A DNA stretch of 64,000 nucleotides from NCBI GenBank assembly GCA_902728285.1, contig CACVBU010001187.1, positions 124,001-188,000 of the forward strand, in the 5' to 3' direction. This document shows positions 22,941 to 36,262 of this stretch, piece by piece. Source of the stretch: Clytia hemisphaerica (Eukaryota > Cnidaria > Hydrozoa > Leptothecata > Clytiidae). A program made the translations under genes and the position numbers. Position 1 is the stretch's first letter. Every line of letters begins with the position of its first letter. Below the pieces are notes generated by a model that saw nothing but the letters and a program-made list of their open reading frames with translations, was not told the DNA's origin and searched no databases.

Positions 22941-23770
22941 CCGGGTGCGCCACAAAAAAGTTTCTCTCTTTAAAACTAATTTTCTAGGAATCTAAAAGCT
23001 TTAAAAGAACCATTCCTATTTCATTGGAAAGAAGAAAGATAAACTTAAATTTTGATGGGTCATTTATTGAATTCGATTCATTAGATCAAAAGTTATGCTC
23101 AATTGAATAAAAAAGTTACTTTCAGAAAGTGCTCGAAAACGTCGAAAATCGACCTATCAAATTTTTAGATTAAAATTGGTAATTGCAATAGCCTTTACAT
23201 GATTAAAAGCATTTTTCAGTAATTTAAACACATAAATTTCGAAACTGAAATGCCGAAAGGGTTTAAATCTTCATCAAAATCACTTTAATTTATTTTTACC
23301 GAAAATTTTCTCCGATTTTTGGTTTTAGATTGGATAAAGTTTATGTAAGGCCGGATATATCTCGAAAGCCATATTTCATGGATTTTTATGAATTTTACCA
23401 GATTTTTTGGCCTTTTTGAACAAATGTTCCTCCTTGTATTGAGATACAACCTTCCTTTACATAACAAAAGGTCATTTAGACAGCTAATTATCATTTTTAA
23501 TGACTGAAACGAAGATAATGATGTATTATGTAATTATGCTTCTGTTTAATTTGATAGGTAAAATTTTAACGTTTTTGAGCACTTTCAGAAAGTAACTTTT
23601 TTATTTAATTGAGCATAAATTTTGATCTAATGAATCGAATTCAATAAATGACCCATCAAAATTTAAGTTTATCTTTCTTCTTTCCAATGAAATAAGAATA
23701 GTTTTTTTTTAATTTTTAGATTTCTAGAAAATTAGTTTTAAAGAGAGAAACTTTTTTGTGGCGCACCCGG
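22941..23770. mobile_element. 830-bp TIR element, in copy 2
   Basis: Essentially identical to the element at 19355-20184, at the identical position in the unit, so it was copied with the unit rather than inserted independently. TA flanks at 22939-22940 and 23771-23772. Confidence 0.9.
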
Positions 23771-23785
23771 TAGTATAGTAGGTCA

Positions 23786-26539
23786 ACTTAATGTGCTTAA
23801 GGGCACGCTACATGTATTTGTTTTTATTGACACTGAAGTTAGGCTTTTTACGAACTCAACATGTCAAATTCTTTTTACAAACTTACGTCCACTTTACGTC
23901 CTCGAATTGAGGCTATCAATAAAATTTAAACGTAAGGCGAAAATAAAAAAAAGTGTGGTGCTTCCGGAATGCGGGTGAAGGAAAAAAGCTCTCATGCGGC
24001 CGGCCGGAAAATTTTTTTTGTTGCTGTTTTTGATAACTTAAGATCATTGAAATAGAACTCTAAAGATAACTTTTATGTAAAAACAGTATAAAGCAAGCCC
24101 TGAATACTAATGTATCAACTACTAACAAACAAAAATTGATCTGCGGCCGGGTCAGAAAAAACTTTTTGTTCACCCGGCCGGCTTCCGGAAACAATGCATT
24201 TTTTTATTTTCGCCTAGAACACATTTTTTTTTTGTTGATCCTCGGCTATTCTTATTTTTTGGTGAGTTTCATATCGTTAATGTCCTGTTTTTTATTTTAA
24301 GGGGGAAATTGTTTCTGTTAATTTGAACCTACTTTGCCCAAAATTAAGCTATTTCAGATTTAGGGTCACCCACTTGGGGCGCTCGCACCCTACATCATAT
24401 CATTGGCTAACGTGACACTGTACTTTACTCAAAACCTACATTCATTCAAGCAACTTCCTTGATTTACTCATCGTTTTTCGCAAATTTCATTAATTTCGCG
24501 GAGGCAAATTTTGCGCCACATATCTAATTAGCTACCCCCACACACAAATGTGAACAAATTTATGACGTTTTGCTCTGTGTGCGTGACGTTGAAATAACAA
24601 TAAAAACAAACTCAATTTTGGGTAAAACGTATATAATTATTACAGTACTTACGATGAAATTCCTGGCATAATTCACTTGTTTCCATGGAGATTGAATTCC
24701 TTTCTGTTACGTCATAGTTGAGCCAACCTCTGAATGAAAAATAAACTATGATTAGATTCTTTTGATTTTGATATTCAGAGTGTTAAAATCGACCAAGATA
24801 GAACAATTCACGATATTCATGACGTAATCTTAATCTTCCGAAATACACCAGACGTTTACTCTTAGGTTCCAAATAAACGGGCGGGGGGAACTAATTACCG
24901 GGGGGTTGGAAATCGTGCTTCTGAAACCCAAAAGTAAGGTAAATATAGGCTAAAATCAGGCTATAAAATGAGGGGCCTTCTCTTTGACAGCTGAAAATAT
25001 TCTTAAAAATTAAGAAACGGGGGGAGGGGTCCTAATAAGGTCCAGGGGGGGGGGTTGAAAATTTTGGAACTTTTTTGGGGTATTAAACAAAAGGATCACC
25101 AAGCAACAAACTGAAGTGCAGTAGCAGTAACATCTTAATTTCAACCTTCCATCAACCCCACGCAATTGTTACATGATTTGAGGAGAATTCCCTCATATCA
25201 AATACATAATTTGGTCTTACATAAAAACTAGGTCATATATTTTTGTCTATAGTGATACCACAACGACCTTCAACTATAGCCTAAATAAAACAGCCATAGC
25301 TTATCTGACTGAGATCAGGGGGTAGGTCGAACGTTTAACAGAAAGTCGGGAAATCAAGATCGGGAGCCCATTTATGTGTAAAATTCATTGCTAGTACCTT
25401 CGATCTACAAATAAGACGCTGTAGGCATGTTTTGCATAGCTTGCATATTTTGTCTTTGGATGAAGCACAGGGTGATATTTGAAGATACTTTTATTGTAAA
25501 ACGGCAAGAGATGTGCAATCCACGATGCATACCTTTGCACGTTGTTTTCTTTATTTGGGTTTAAAGAGTGGCTTGTTGGTCTGAGTTGGTAAAAGATAGA
25601 AGGAAGTATTTAACGCTGAAAATTGCGTCGAATACCTTACTTCAATTTTGATAACTATCAGCCAAACAGGAAACCCATAGATAGTCATTAAATAAAGTTG
25701 ATAATACCATCTTTTAGCTTTCGCATAAAGCATGTCGTGAAAACAGTAAAACAGTGAAACACTTTTCTTGGCAACTCTCCCAATGGCAGCAATCAACCCA
25801 GCAGTTATGTAATCCATCATAAAATACCACAAAACCACTTTCAAAATAAACTTCAACCTATAAATAAAGAGGAAAAAGAATTCTACTTAAATGCATGATT
25901 CATTAATCAGTAATTTAGAGCAATCTTTATCGAACCATTTAGTTGAAGACAGTACAGATTCATACCGGGTGTGCCAAAGATACATCGAAATGTAAACTTG
26001 TTAAGCATGTTAAGCGTGTTAAACGTGACTTAAGAAAAAGAACGAGGGATGGGAAAATACTAGGGGCTATAACCTGACAGTAACAAAAAAAGATACATCG
26101 TAGAATACCTGTTAATAACACGAAGTACGAATTAGACGGAAAGGTGATATGAGAAGGTTAGCTACAGAATATTGTATTATGATGAATATTGTCATTTATA
26201 TCTTTGAAGTAAGTTGTTTAAATTGTTGGTCCCGCCCCTTAACCGCGACCCACGCTAAGATTATAGCCCAACCGACCTTATCTAACTTTATCACCCTCAG
26301 ATAAAAGTTCTATAATAATAAAAGGCCATTGAAGCGAAGGTCTTTAATTGTGAATTTAAATTTCACAAATTTGGAAAATCTTAAAATAACTTACTAACTG
26401 TTAAGGGATATCTTCAGACGTTGTCATTTCTCATATTGTTATGTCTTTACTGCTGCGTGTGAAAGGATGAAATATACACATTAATACGAAGAAAAGACTT
26501 CAAAAATCGAGTGGGACATGATAGTATAGTAGGTCAACT
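23786..26539. repeat. Tandem unit, copy 3
   Basis: 2754 bp, shorter because it lacks the 830-bp element. It ends with the same TAGTATAGTAGGTCAAC that closes the other units, after which unique sequence leads into the TTC14 3' end. Small private indels include loss of AT in CTTATCTGAC near 25302 and AAATGCATG near 25889. Confidence 0.95.
24653..25857 (-). CDS. Unidentified two-helix membrane protein, copy 3 (partial exon set)
   Basis: Exons 25636-25857, 25398-25532 and 24653-24729 on the minus strand, encoding the same peptide as copy 2 with an intact CATTCAG acceptor before the third exon. As in copy 2, the reading phases at both outer borders require further exons that I could not find. Those on the upstream side would lie to the right, toward 26540 and beyond, if the array is where the gene was amplified. 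The product contains two hydrophobic helices and a short Lys/Arg/Tyr-rich part. Function unknown. Confidence 0.5.
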
Positions 26540-26817
26540 CTTTTCACCACATAGTCCCATCGCCTGCTATTGAACATTATTTTTTTGGCGAAATTATTCT
26601 GACGCACACATTTCTACTCTCCTTAAAAACTGACAGAATAACAAACAGAGCTGTCATTGGATCGGTAAAGATCTTGCCCAGCCTGTTCATCTAATCATCC
26701 CAATAAAATTATAGATCCATATGTATTACCGAGTATCTATTACTGACAAGAATTGAGTTTTCAAATACATTTGTGTATGAAAAATTACGCTATAAAAGAA
26801 AATGTCCTAAAGAATGA
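26540..26817. other. Spacer between tandem array and TTC14
   Basis: Unique AT-rich sequence just downstream of the TTC14 stop codon on its strand, probably its 3' untranslated region and polyadenylation region. No other feature seen. Confidence 0.5.
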
Positions 26818-29800
26818 TTAATCCCTTTGATCATAGCTCGATTGTTTCGAATATTTCTCTCGTTTGGAATGTCTGTAGTCATCTTTTCGATCATATCGAT
26901 CTTCGTTTCTCCTCAAATCGTCTCGATTTCGACTAGAATACAAAGAAGATCGATAATCTCTTGTTGATTTTTCAGTATCACGGTAATTTCTCGGTGAATG
27001 TCTACTTTCTCGATAGCCCTTCGATTTTTCTTCAACTTTTCGATCATCCTTCGAAGTATTTTCTGCCGATTCGTTTTTCCGTAACATTTTCTTAACAATA
27101 TCGATTTCCTCGGAAGAAAAGTCTTTAAGTTTTCGTAAAATCTGTTTCGCATCCTTATCTAAAGCATTATTGTCTAACAAATTTGAAGCTCCACCAGGCT
27201 CGTGAGTTGACTTAAAATCTCTTTCTTTACGACTTGTTTCTGAAGTCTCGTATAGGTTCTTGCGAGAATGTCTCTCTGGAGATTGACTCGAAGATTTTCT
27301 CGACCGTTTACGATTCTTTCTCGATTTTGATGAATAATGTTTGTGATGACTCCTACGTTTGCGATCAGATACTCTTTTTCTTGACTTTGAGTTTGTTTTC
27401 TCGATCCAGTCCTCGCCCGATGATGAATTACTTTCACTTTCACTTTCCGATGACGAAGAGGATGAAGAAGAAGTTGAAGAAGAGCTAAGAAGAAGAAAAC
27501 AAAATGTGATAATCACTGACCTCTATAAAACCTTGCACTAAGCTATATCCACCTATTTCTTCATCGAATTTTTCAGAAAAGGGGTACCCACATTAAGAGG
27601 GGTAGATTTACTTTTCGTCGCGGATTTTGATGTAGCGCCGTTGAACGTAAGCAAGGGTTTCTTCCGAACAGATTCGTTAAGTTAGGATCGAGAACATGTC
27701 TCATGCATTATATAAAAATATTAATAATCACAATCAAATAACTCTATACAGCTGAATACCGATAAGGAGTACACTCGGGGAACCGGTAAAAAATAGTACT
27801 ACTTAGCCTACAGGCGTCGCGACACCGGGGGGCCAGTCGGGCCTTGGCCCAACCACATTTTTTCAAATCAAAAAAAAATTTACTAATCAAGCCAAAATTC
27901 TGTTTAATAACCTTAAAATAAGTCGCGGCCCCTGGCCTAAGAGACTGAAAAAGGACAAACATCATATGGTCGCAAACTTTCTTTCTTGCTTTAACGGAAA
28001 TAAAAAGCTTAAAAAAACTGCTTCAAAAGGGTGTTTGAAATGTTCGAGAATAAACAGTTAAAATACAATCCTTAAAAGGGGAAAATAAGAAATAAGATTC
28101 ATTAAACTATTTGACATTAACAAATCGAATAATTATCATTAAGGGTAAACGACTATTACTAAAGGGAAAATGAGAATTATTCACCTGACAGTGCAATTTT
28201 TTAAGGATTTTTCAATTTCATGATTTTTTTGGATGAATTATTAACGTCAAAAACCTTATTACAGGATGAACAGATTTCCGCAACATTATTAGATTTAGGA
28301 AGGATGCAAATTATATGGTATTGCTCAATACCGAAAAGTTTTATAATCATAGTGCGAAGCTCTGTAGCTCAAAAAAAATTTCCTGTCCCTTTAGCACACA
28401 AACGATTTAAACAAAATTTAGTGTTCTAGTTTAAATCCCAGTTCAGAATCATATGTCTTAAGAAATAGTTACTACACTTTTTTCCTAGAGGACCTCTTTC
28501 GAGGTAAAAATTAGTATCTGGCAGGACGAGGGCAGTCTTTGAGGTTCGAAAAAGAGCAAATGTTTGTTTAGCATCTCATTTTCTAAGGATGAAGTGAGAT
28601 GCGGAATCAATCTTACCTTGAGGAATTTTTGTTTGTATCTTCTTGTAGCAAACGTTTCAACTGTTCGATACGATCCTTCGTCTTGCTACTTGCACTGTTA
28701 CGACGATGGGAACTTGTCTCTTCATTTTTCGCTGCTTCTCGACCGCTTATAATCTCCACGTTTTACAGAAAATAAGTAATAAGTGTGGCGATAATGCATG
28801 GTGGAACCAAATTTTTGTATATATAGCGTAGATTTAGTTTGGGTTCCAGTGGAAATAATAAAGGATGTGACGTCATTGTTTGATTGGATTGAACATTATG
28901 TGATGAACATAATACCACATATTTCACACAGTTGGATATAGTTAATGGATAGAGTTGACAATGTTTAAAAAGTTAGGGATTAGATCATTATCAAAATACA
29001 AGCAAAAAATAGCAATTCATTTGTCAAATGATGAGTAAAAAGGTCCAATAAAAGTTTGAAATCGTTTGCAGTAAAATATCAATTAAAATAGAGAAATGAT
29101 AACATTGTACATTACAGCAATTCCAATGAGGTCACCAATCATCCAGTTGCAAATTGTATTGATATAGAAGTTTGATGGAGTTAAAGATATCAAATGATTT
29201 GTTGGAGATGAAACAGAATACAAGCCAAGGATTTATGAAAAGAGAAGAAGAATAGCAAATACGTTTAGTTAAACGTCTCCAACCATTCTAGAGCTGTTTG
29301 GCATTTAACATTTTTTCCAGGGGGAGGGGTCATGCAGTTGGTACCAGACATCATGACGGTTAGTACCGTGGTGGGTCATATTTCATTTTTGGAATTTGCA
29401 GTTAGTACCTTGTGGGTACTACTGTCTTCAAAGATCACGAAAGAGCTTTTAAAAAATTGTGGAAAATATGGTAAAAGTTTCTGTTTCCTGTCTTATAAAT
29501 TATAAATGTTTAAATACTTGGAATTTCGACAAAATAGATTTCTGTCAGAATAAGAGGGGTGTGAACTATCAGAAAAGAAATGTTAGAATTACAAAAAAAA
29601 TGAAACAAAGGCACAATGAAGCACTATTTTTTTTCTCAACATTTTCCTAGATTCCAAATCTAGATTAGGTTGGAGAAATTGGTTGCTTGATAGCGCCTAA
29701 TACCAAAACAAAACAAACTTGACATACAGAATTAAGTCACGTGACACCATTAAGATATGGATAGCGGTTACCTTAGAAGACAGTATTTGATGAATTTGAT

Positions 29801-32800
29801 GATATCTTTCTTTTGCTTCTTTATGATCTGGATCATGTTTCATAATCTCGTGATAACACTTTGAACTTTCTTTCCAACGCTTCTCTTTCTCGTGACTGTA
29901 AGGATTAGAAAAACTGTTTTTAATCAGACTTAGTGATGATACAACGAACCATTTGGGGATTGTTTTAATCACCCGTCGTTTGATTCTCATTATTGACCTA
30001 ACAGTTTTTACTGCCAATATACATGAAATAGATCTTATCGGAGTTTTTGATTTTTCTAAAAAAGCGATTCTTTGTGGGATTGTTTCGGGAGTATTACAAT
30101 AGAATTCCCTCGAGGAATTCCTAAGAGATTTCTATTGTAATACTCCCAAAACATCACTTTTTTAGAAAAATCAAAAACTCCGATAAGATCTATTGTATAT
30201 AATATATTGTATATCATTTTGTATATAGAACCTGACCTGCATTACAAATAACAAACATTTGTTCTACCACCAGTCACGAAGCTTTATCCAGCCGGATTCT
30301 TTTTAATCGTCTCATTTTACAAGACTACCTCATAGGTGCGTTTGCATGGTTAGGTGCTTTACTTTTTAGATTGGTAAAAAATTCATACAAAATTTGTCTT
30401 AGTTTTTAGGGCTTGTCCCCATTTCCAATTGGGCTTTATAACTAACCGTAATTAGTTTAAGCTCGCTTCAATCTTTTTTGATTTCAAAAAGGTGTACGGC
30501 ATTAATCTACCAGGGCGTGATACTTAATGAGAATGACGTTGTCAATTGTGCATGACGTATTTGATTATGGTATTTGATGAAATCTTTCTTAAGCTTTTTA
30601 TGTAAGCCATGACATTAAGTCCCGATTCCCAACTTTTTTCTTTTGTCTATTTTCATATAATAAGGTCATCACTTCTTTGCGTTTGTTTTTAAATGACTTT
30701 AAAGAACGACATTCGAAAGATATACTAATACTAAGAATATCTCACCCTCAGTTTAGGCAAGATTCCTGAGAATACTTAACCCTCAGCAAAAAAAAACTAT
30801 TCATAAAAAAAGAATGCGTGGCAGAAGAGCATATCAACATGACAATACTATTACCTTCGTGCTAAGGAGAGTGAAGTTTCAATCAAGTACTTCTTCCCAT
30901 TGCGATGATGTGGATTGACTTCTAACGCTTTACGAAAATCATCAATCGCTCCCTTCAAATCACTTTGATTAGCTTTCCTAAAAGATATAGATCTCGGATT
31001 TAACATTCATTTTCATAACATTTTTGTTTCTTTTCTTTCTACATAGTCTAGTACCTCTGGTGGTATAACTTTAAAGATCCTAGCGGGGAGGGATATCATA
31101 CATGTTTGTAGTGTTCGTTGCAATTGTTCGCTAATATTTGTTTTGTTCTGATAATGAAAAAAGATCTCGGATATTTGTAAAATCATTCTAGAACGTACCA
31201 TTCATGTATTCAAAAACAACGTTAACTAATGGTGGCTTTATATTTTGAATTTTTAAAAGGCCTTGTCTATATTTCTAGGTCATGGATTAGCCATCTTTAA
31301 GACTAATGTCTAACTCAAAACAGCAAAAATATAGCCTCATTTTATAAACTGCGAGTTTAAAATGTGCCGCAGGATTTGACTTACAATGCTCCTCTTGCCA
31401 CAAAACCTTCAACATTCTTCGGATAAAAGCTGAGAGCTTTATCCAAACATTTCTTTGCTTCCTTCAAATTCTTCTCACGAAAATGTTTCACACCAATCCC
31501 AACCCTGAAACACACATAATCAAAAGTTTTAAAAAGTTTAAAATACATTGAAAGTTTCGAACTTTCAGTGAAACTTTCAGTAACTATTTTCCAACTTGTG
31601 AACTCAAAAAAGAAATCAATTTGCATAGACCTTTTCATAAATTACGTCACAAACATCACTTGCCTCGTATTCAAACAATTACAATGGAGACTATGTCCCT
31701 TGAGACATTAAATTATTTTTTTATAAATAGAAAGTAGTTTTAATAAAATCCACTGGGAGTAGATCACCTTGGCAATAATTTCAAAACGAGGCAAGTATGA
31801 TGTTCGTGACGTAATTTATGAAAAGGTCAATTTTACTGGGTGTTACCTCGACTAAGACGAAAAATCAGCGTGACTCTGCAACACTGAAGACAATTTTATT
31901 CGTAATGTGGTTATTATCACGTGACTACTTACATGCTCATTGACCAATCAAGCATTTGTTTCTCTCGAAGCTCAAGAGCCGTTTCTTTAATCTTAAGCGT
32001 GTTACTGCGATGGAAAAAGTATATTAGTTTGTTATTGAGAGCCAATGATTGAAAGTAATGGAGATAAAATGTAAACTACCTTATCGGCCCTTTTTACACC
32101 GGCCTTTATTGGCGTTATTTTTGGGCTCGTGGCGTAATAAGGGCCGGCGTTAAATTAGGGCCAGCGTAAAAAGGGCCGATAAGGTGAACAAAAAAACATC
32201 AACAATGAAATTTAAAAGGTACTTTACACAAGTTATATTTCAAAATTCGGGAAGTGGTTTAAATGTAAAGTTAGGAGTAAATTTTGTCTCCAACAAATCA
32301 ATATTAGACTTACCATACAACAAACCCATGATGGTCTTGGTTGACATTAAAATGACTTGCCAGTAATGAAACACCGTGTGGATGATTGAAAAGTGAACTA
32401 TCGCGTATGTGTTCCAAATATGCTGAGTCATTTTCTTCATCAAATTCACGGCTTTCCAAAAGACTGCAAGTAAAGAAAGATCACGAGTTAAAAACTGTTC
32501 GAAAAATGTTCTGAAGAAACATTTATGCAGTGTCAGTTAAAAATCTTTGAGAGCACCGATAAGGAATTGTTTTTCAAGAGGGTTAATATAGTTAAAAAGA
32601 GAAATACTTTTGAGAAAGTTAAAGAAAAAAAACACGATCAGATTTTAAAGAGTAAAAAATGGGAGAGTAAAGTCAGTTATCTGTATTACTGTAAAAGAAT
32701 GTTAACTTACTACTCAACGGTATCTGGGTCCTGAATTTTGCCCTGTGAAAACAAAAACAATATTCCCAGCTTATTAAAAGAAACAAAAGGACTACCTCAG

Positions 32801-35032
32801 TTAAACGATCCTGCTACTTAACAGAATAATGCAACAGAGCTTAGTAACAAAAAGGATACAGTTATTATTACTAAGAGGGTTAGCCCAAAGATTTTTGTAT
32901 ATTGTAAAGCCCGAAGGGCTAGATGGCGTGCTTTAAGCTTTTCCAAGCAAAAAAAAGTGAATATTGGAAAAAGTATTGCTGCTATTGTTTTCGAAAACCC
33001 GCGAAGCTTCTGATTGATCAAGCGCTGAAATTTTATTGTAACGTCACGTGATCACACTTTTCAGCCAAAGCACTCTATCAACCCCTTCGGGCTTTTTGAA
33101 ATCTGCGAGTTAGCCATTTGGTGAATCCCCAGCTCCCCAGCTCGCACAGAGCATCGTTTCAACGTTCATCTAATGTTTTAAAAATGTTATGGACGTTGTT
33201 TTGACATTCTGTAACGTCATTGGGGACCTAAACACGGAAATAATAACGATGACTTTTACCAGCTTAGGCAATTGGTATTGGGATTTGGCAGCAACAGAGG
33301 GTTCCAGTGTCAACCATATATCTTTGGATTGTACATCAACTTTCTCCACAAGCGCTGAAAAAACAAGATATTATTAGCATCAGCTTGGTTTTCAATACAA
33401 CATTGGAGTTGTTAGCTTTATGAAAACATATGGAACAAATATATGCAGTTGATATCATTGATCAATGTGTAATTGTATGGAATGTGCAACTTTAAAACTT
33501 TTTTGTAGTTCAAGTAAACTTCTAGCCCAAGTTCATTATATTAGTACAGTAAATAATACAAATTGAATTCATATTAAGTGACGTTCTTTAAGAATAAAGG
33601 TATTCGGTGGATCCATGTAAGTGTTTTAGTTCTTTTGAAAATCATTCAATATTTTTCATGGCTTATCCGTACAAATCCATAACTTTGATTTATTATCTTT
33701 AAAAGACAAACCTTTGACAAGATCTCCAACTTCATAATCTTCATCAACATCATCATCATAAGACTTTGTGATCACCAATCGTGCCTGGAAAATAACAAAT
33801 TAAATTTGAAACATCTTCTGAGTAGATCAATAACGTTTTCTATTTGCTAAAAGCATCGTAAAGCTCTGAATTTAGGTTCAACCTTTTACAAATTTTATTT
33901 AGGATGTACAAAAATAAAAGCCCTGGAAAGATTCAAAATTCATTTAAAAGATCCAACGGAGAATGAGGAAAGACTTTACTTTACCGTGATTTGCAAATCT
34001 TTTATCCATCTTTTCTGACCTTCCATGACGCCTAGCAGTTTAACGGTCCATCCACTGGCAGAACATACAGCTAACTTTCCAATGATGACATTGTTGATTT
34101 TCAAATTCTATAAAAAGCAATGGGCAGTAAATTGAAGAATTATTACAAACATTTCGCTGAGAAAAGTATAAGAAGAGACAAGTGGACCGTGAGCAATACA
34201 ATTTGTAAGTCACTGTATAAAAATGATAACTTTGAAGAAAGAGCACAAACCTCAAAAAATGTTTGTTTCCGAAAATTTGAAGGACATTGCATGAACTGCT
34301 CCAAACATATTGGAGGATCTTCAATGTTGTTAAATGCTTTGATGTTTAACAATGTCTCTTCGTTTGTTTTGATCTCTCTGGTGCCAGCTTCACACAACAA
34401 TTTTGAAAATTTTGCTACTTTGTCTTGAAAAACACTAAAAGAATAAAAAAAAACTAATAGATTGAAGAGTGCCAGATTTAAGAAGTTTGTCTTCTATCGA
34501 AATAACGATAGCATCTGAAAGAATTGACATAAATTGGCGGCATGAAGAACATTCCTTAGACAAAGTGGTTCTAACAACAAAATATTTAACTATAAAAAAT
34601 AAGTAAACAAACACTTTATGTATATGATATGAAAACAAACCTGTCAGTAAATCCAGGATCATTCATCTAAAACACAATAAACAATGAAACAAAATGTAAA
34701 AAAAGCTTTAAAATTATCAGTGCCCACGCCACGGAATTGAAAGTAGGGGGCCATTGAATATAGAGTCTAAGGAGGCGCAACCAAAAATTTTTACTTTGCA
34801 AAAAAGTGGATGGGTCATGGCAAATAATTAATTTAATCCAGTTCTTTTGGTACTTGGATTTGGAGGCTTTGAATCAATACTATCATTTGAATCTACCGAA
34901 AAAAACAGGACAGGAAAAACAAAAAATTTGAAATGAACAACCAACTACCTCTGGTTGGTCTGTATTTTGCTTTCCATGCTTCATTTTCCAACCATCAATT
35001 TGACTGGATCTTTTCTTTGTTTCATTCTTCAT
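26818..35032 (-). CDS. TTC14: Tetratricopeptide repeat protein 14 (TTC14), complete
   Basis: Fourteen minus-strand exons, all GT-AG and in phase: 34949-35032, 34641-34666, 34251-34434, 33985-34107, 33712-33784, 33260-33354, 32711-32742, 32314-32463, 31933-32004, 31385-31504, 30855-30977, 29772-29895, 28617-28753 and 26818-27484. The product is 669 residues; human TTC14 is about 770. Order: LEQFMQCPS block, an S1-type RNA-binding domain (about 99-190, NNVIIGKLAV), an ELREKQMLDW linker, about three TPRs (about 265-400, e.g. ALSFYPKNVEGFVARGAL and GAIDDFRKALEVNP), a basic LKRLLQED stretch and a C-terminal Ser/Arg-rich tail starting with poly-Ser. The S1, TPR and RS layout is diagnostic. The protein is probably nuclear and linked to RNA processing, though its exact role is not established. 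The start of exon 13 uses a weak acceptor (GTGGAG|ATT). Confidence 0.93.
30027..30194. mobile_element. 168-bp hairpin MITE in a TTC14 intron
   Basis: Nearly complete palindrome with ends AATAGATCTTATCGGAG and complement. Inner arms ATTACAATAGAATTCC and its partner meet at a short CCTCGAGG centre. It lies in the intron between exons 12 and 11. Confidence 0.75.
31628..31828. mobile_element. 201-bp TIR MITE in a TTC14 intron
   Basis: Inverted ends GACCTTTTCATAAATTACG and complement, about 40 bp with few mismatches, extending into CTTGCCTCGT. It lies in the intron between TTC14 exons 10 and 9. No clear target duplication. Confidence 0.7.
32079..32184. mobile_element. 106-bp CCTTATCGGCC MITE in a TTC14 intron
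   Basis: Ends CCTTATCGGCCCTTTTTAC and its exact complement, flanked by TA on the left and TG on the right (a mutated TA). The interior is GGCC-rich. The CCTTATCGGCC terminus is shared with the larger element at 56504-56822. Confidence 0.75.
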
Positions 35033-35465
35033 ATGTCAATCTTTTCTGATTAAATAATTCTAAAAACATCTATCAAAACAAGCCAAATTTAGATTAAATC
35101 ATTAAATCATCTTAGACCTGCAAAATACCAATTATTTACCTGTGAGGCTCACAATTTCAAATCAAATCCCTGAGGTTTCATAATTGTCATTCAAAATTTC
35201 ATGGTTTACCTGCTATCAACAAACAACCAGTAATATTGCAGGGATAAATTTTTAAGAGAGAAATTCTTCTTTTTATGAAGATTTATTACTCAAGTGAGTT
35301 GCGGCATCTCCAAAGTCAAATAATTCCATTCACTTTCAAAATGTCAAACATGACTGGAAAGAAGCGCCACATGATGTAGATAAAGGCCATAGCTGATAGA
35401 AAAATCAATTTTGAGCCTATGTAAGAAGTTATAGACCAAAAACCTGTATTACGAAGTCATAAACA
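35033..35465. other. TTC14 upstream region
   Basis: AT-rich sequence 5' of the TTC14 start codon, presumably its promoter and 5' untranslated region. No coding frame or repeat recognised. Confidence 0.4.
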
Positions 35466-35469
35466 TTAA

Positions 35470-35690
35470 AGGGACATAAAAGTAGTAAAATGTAAACATT
35501 GCGAGAACCACGTGTTATTTAAGAGAACAATTAAAATCACGTGTCCAAAACAAACTTGTAAAACAATTGAACAATCAAAATTAGCCATATTTGGTTAGAT
35601 TTTTTATTTTGACATGTGATATTTGTTTTGATTTTGTATCCGCTGCATACAGTTTGTTTACTTGAATTTCGCAAGTACTGTTATGTCCCT
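35470..35690. mobile_element. TTAA-flanked MITE (piggyBac-like)
   Basis: Short inverted ends AGGGACATAA and TTATGTCCCT, directly flanked by TTAA at 35466-35469 and 35691-35694. The interior is AT-rich and non-coding. A TTAA target is the piggyBac hallmark; the ends are short, so this is moderate. Confidence 0.5.
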
Positions 35691-36262
35691 TTAAGTAAAT
35701 ATTACATTGTAAATCTAGAAATTTGAACATCTTGTTTTTAAAGTAAAAGTGGTATCAACGTCAAACTTTGACTATAGATAGATACTAGAAGGTTCCCGTC
35801 GTTATAAACGCCGGTTTAGCTTGCACATCAAAAGCCTTTAGAATGATAAAGATGGTCTTGTTGATACTCTTATTTGTGGTCAAAAAAGGTTTTTAATTTT
35901 GCATAAATTATGCAGATTGTGGGGAAATTCCCTGTTTTCCATCAGTTTTTGACCACAAACAGGCCCATAACTTTTGATCTAGAGAAGTTTGGACTTTGAT
36001 GTAATACATTTTTTTTGCTCAGTTTGAAGAGCTCTATCACATGGTTAGGTTTTTTTCTAAATTTGAAGACACCCCAAAAATTTTCAGGTCTTGCAATTGA
36101 ATTTTTCCTGGAAACGCAAAAAATCACAAATCACGCAAAAACTGCAAGTTTTCAAGCTTGGTAACATTCAAATTCGGATTCAGCACCCTAAAATTGACCA
36201 AAATCTTTTGCAAAAGATTGGTCACCGACATTTTGAATTTTTTCTTTGTTTTAAGCTTTTAA

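Larger units (their letters stand above)
20200..23785. repeat. Tandem unit, copy 2 (recombinant)
   Basis: 3586 bp. The left part shares single-base variants with copy 3 (TGAAGTTAGGC, GAGCCAACCTC, AATACATAATTTGG, no MITE). The right part shares variants with copy 1 (GCTTATATCTGAC, GGAAAAAAGAATTC and the 830-bp element). The switch falls between about 21640 and 21715. Private differences are few, for example TTTATGTCTTTG near 22617. Confidence 0.95.

Noticed and set aside
28220-28430. 69-codon plus-strand frame in a TTC14 intron
   Set aside because: No domain, opposite strand to TTC14, and the sequence lies between well-supported exons 13 and 14.
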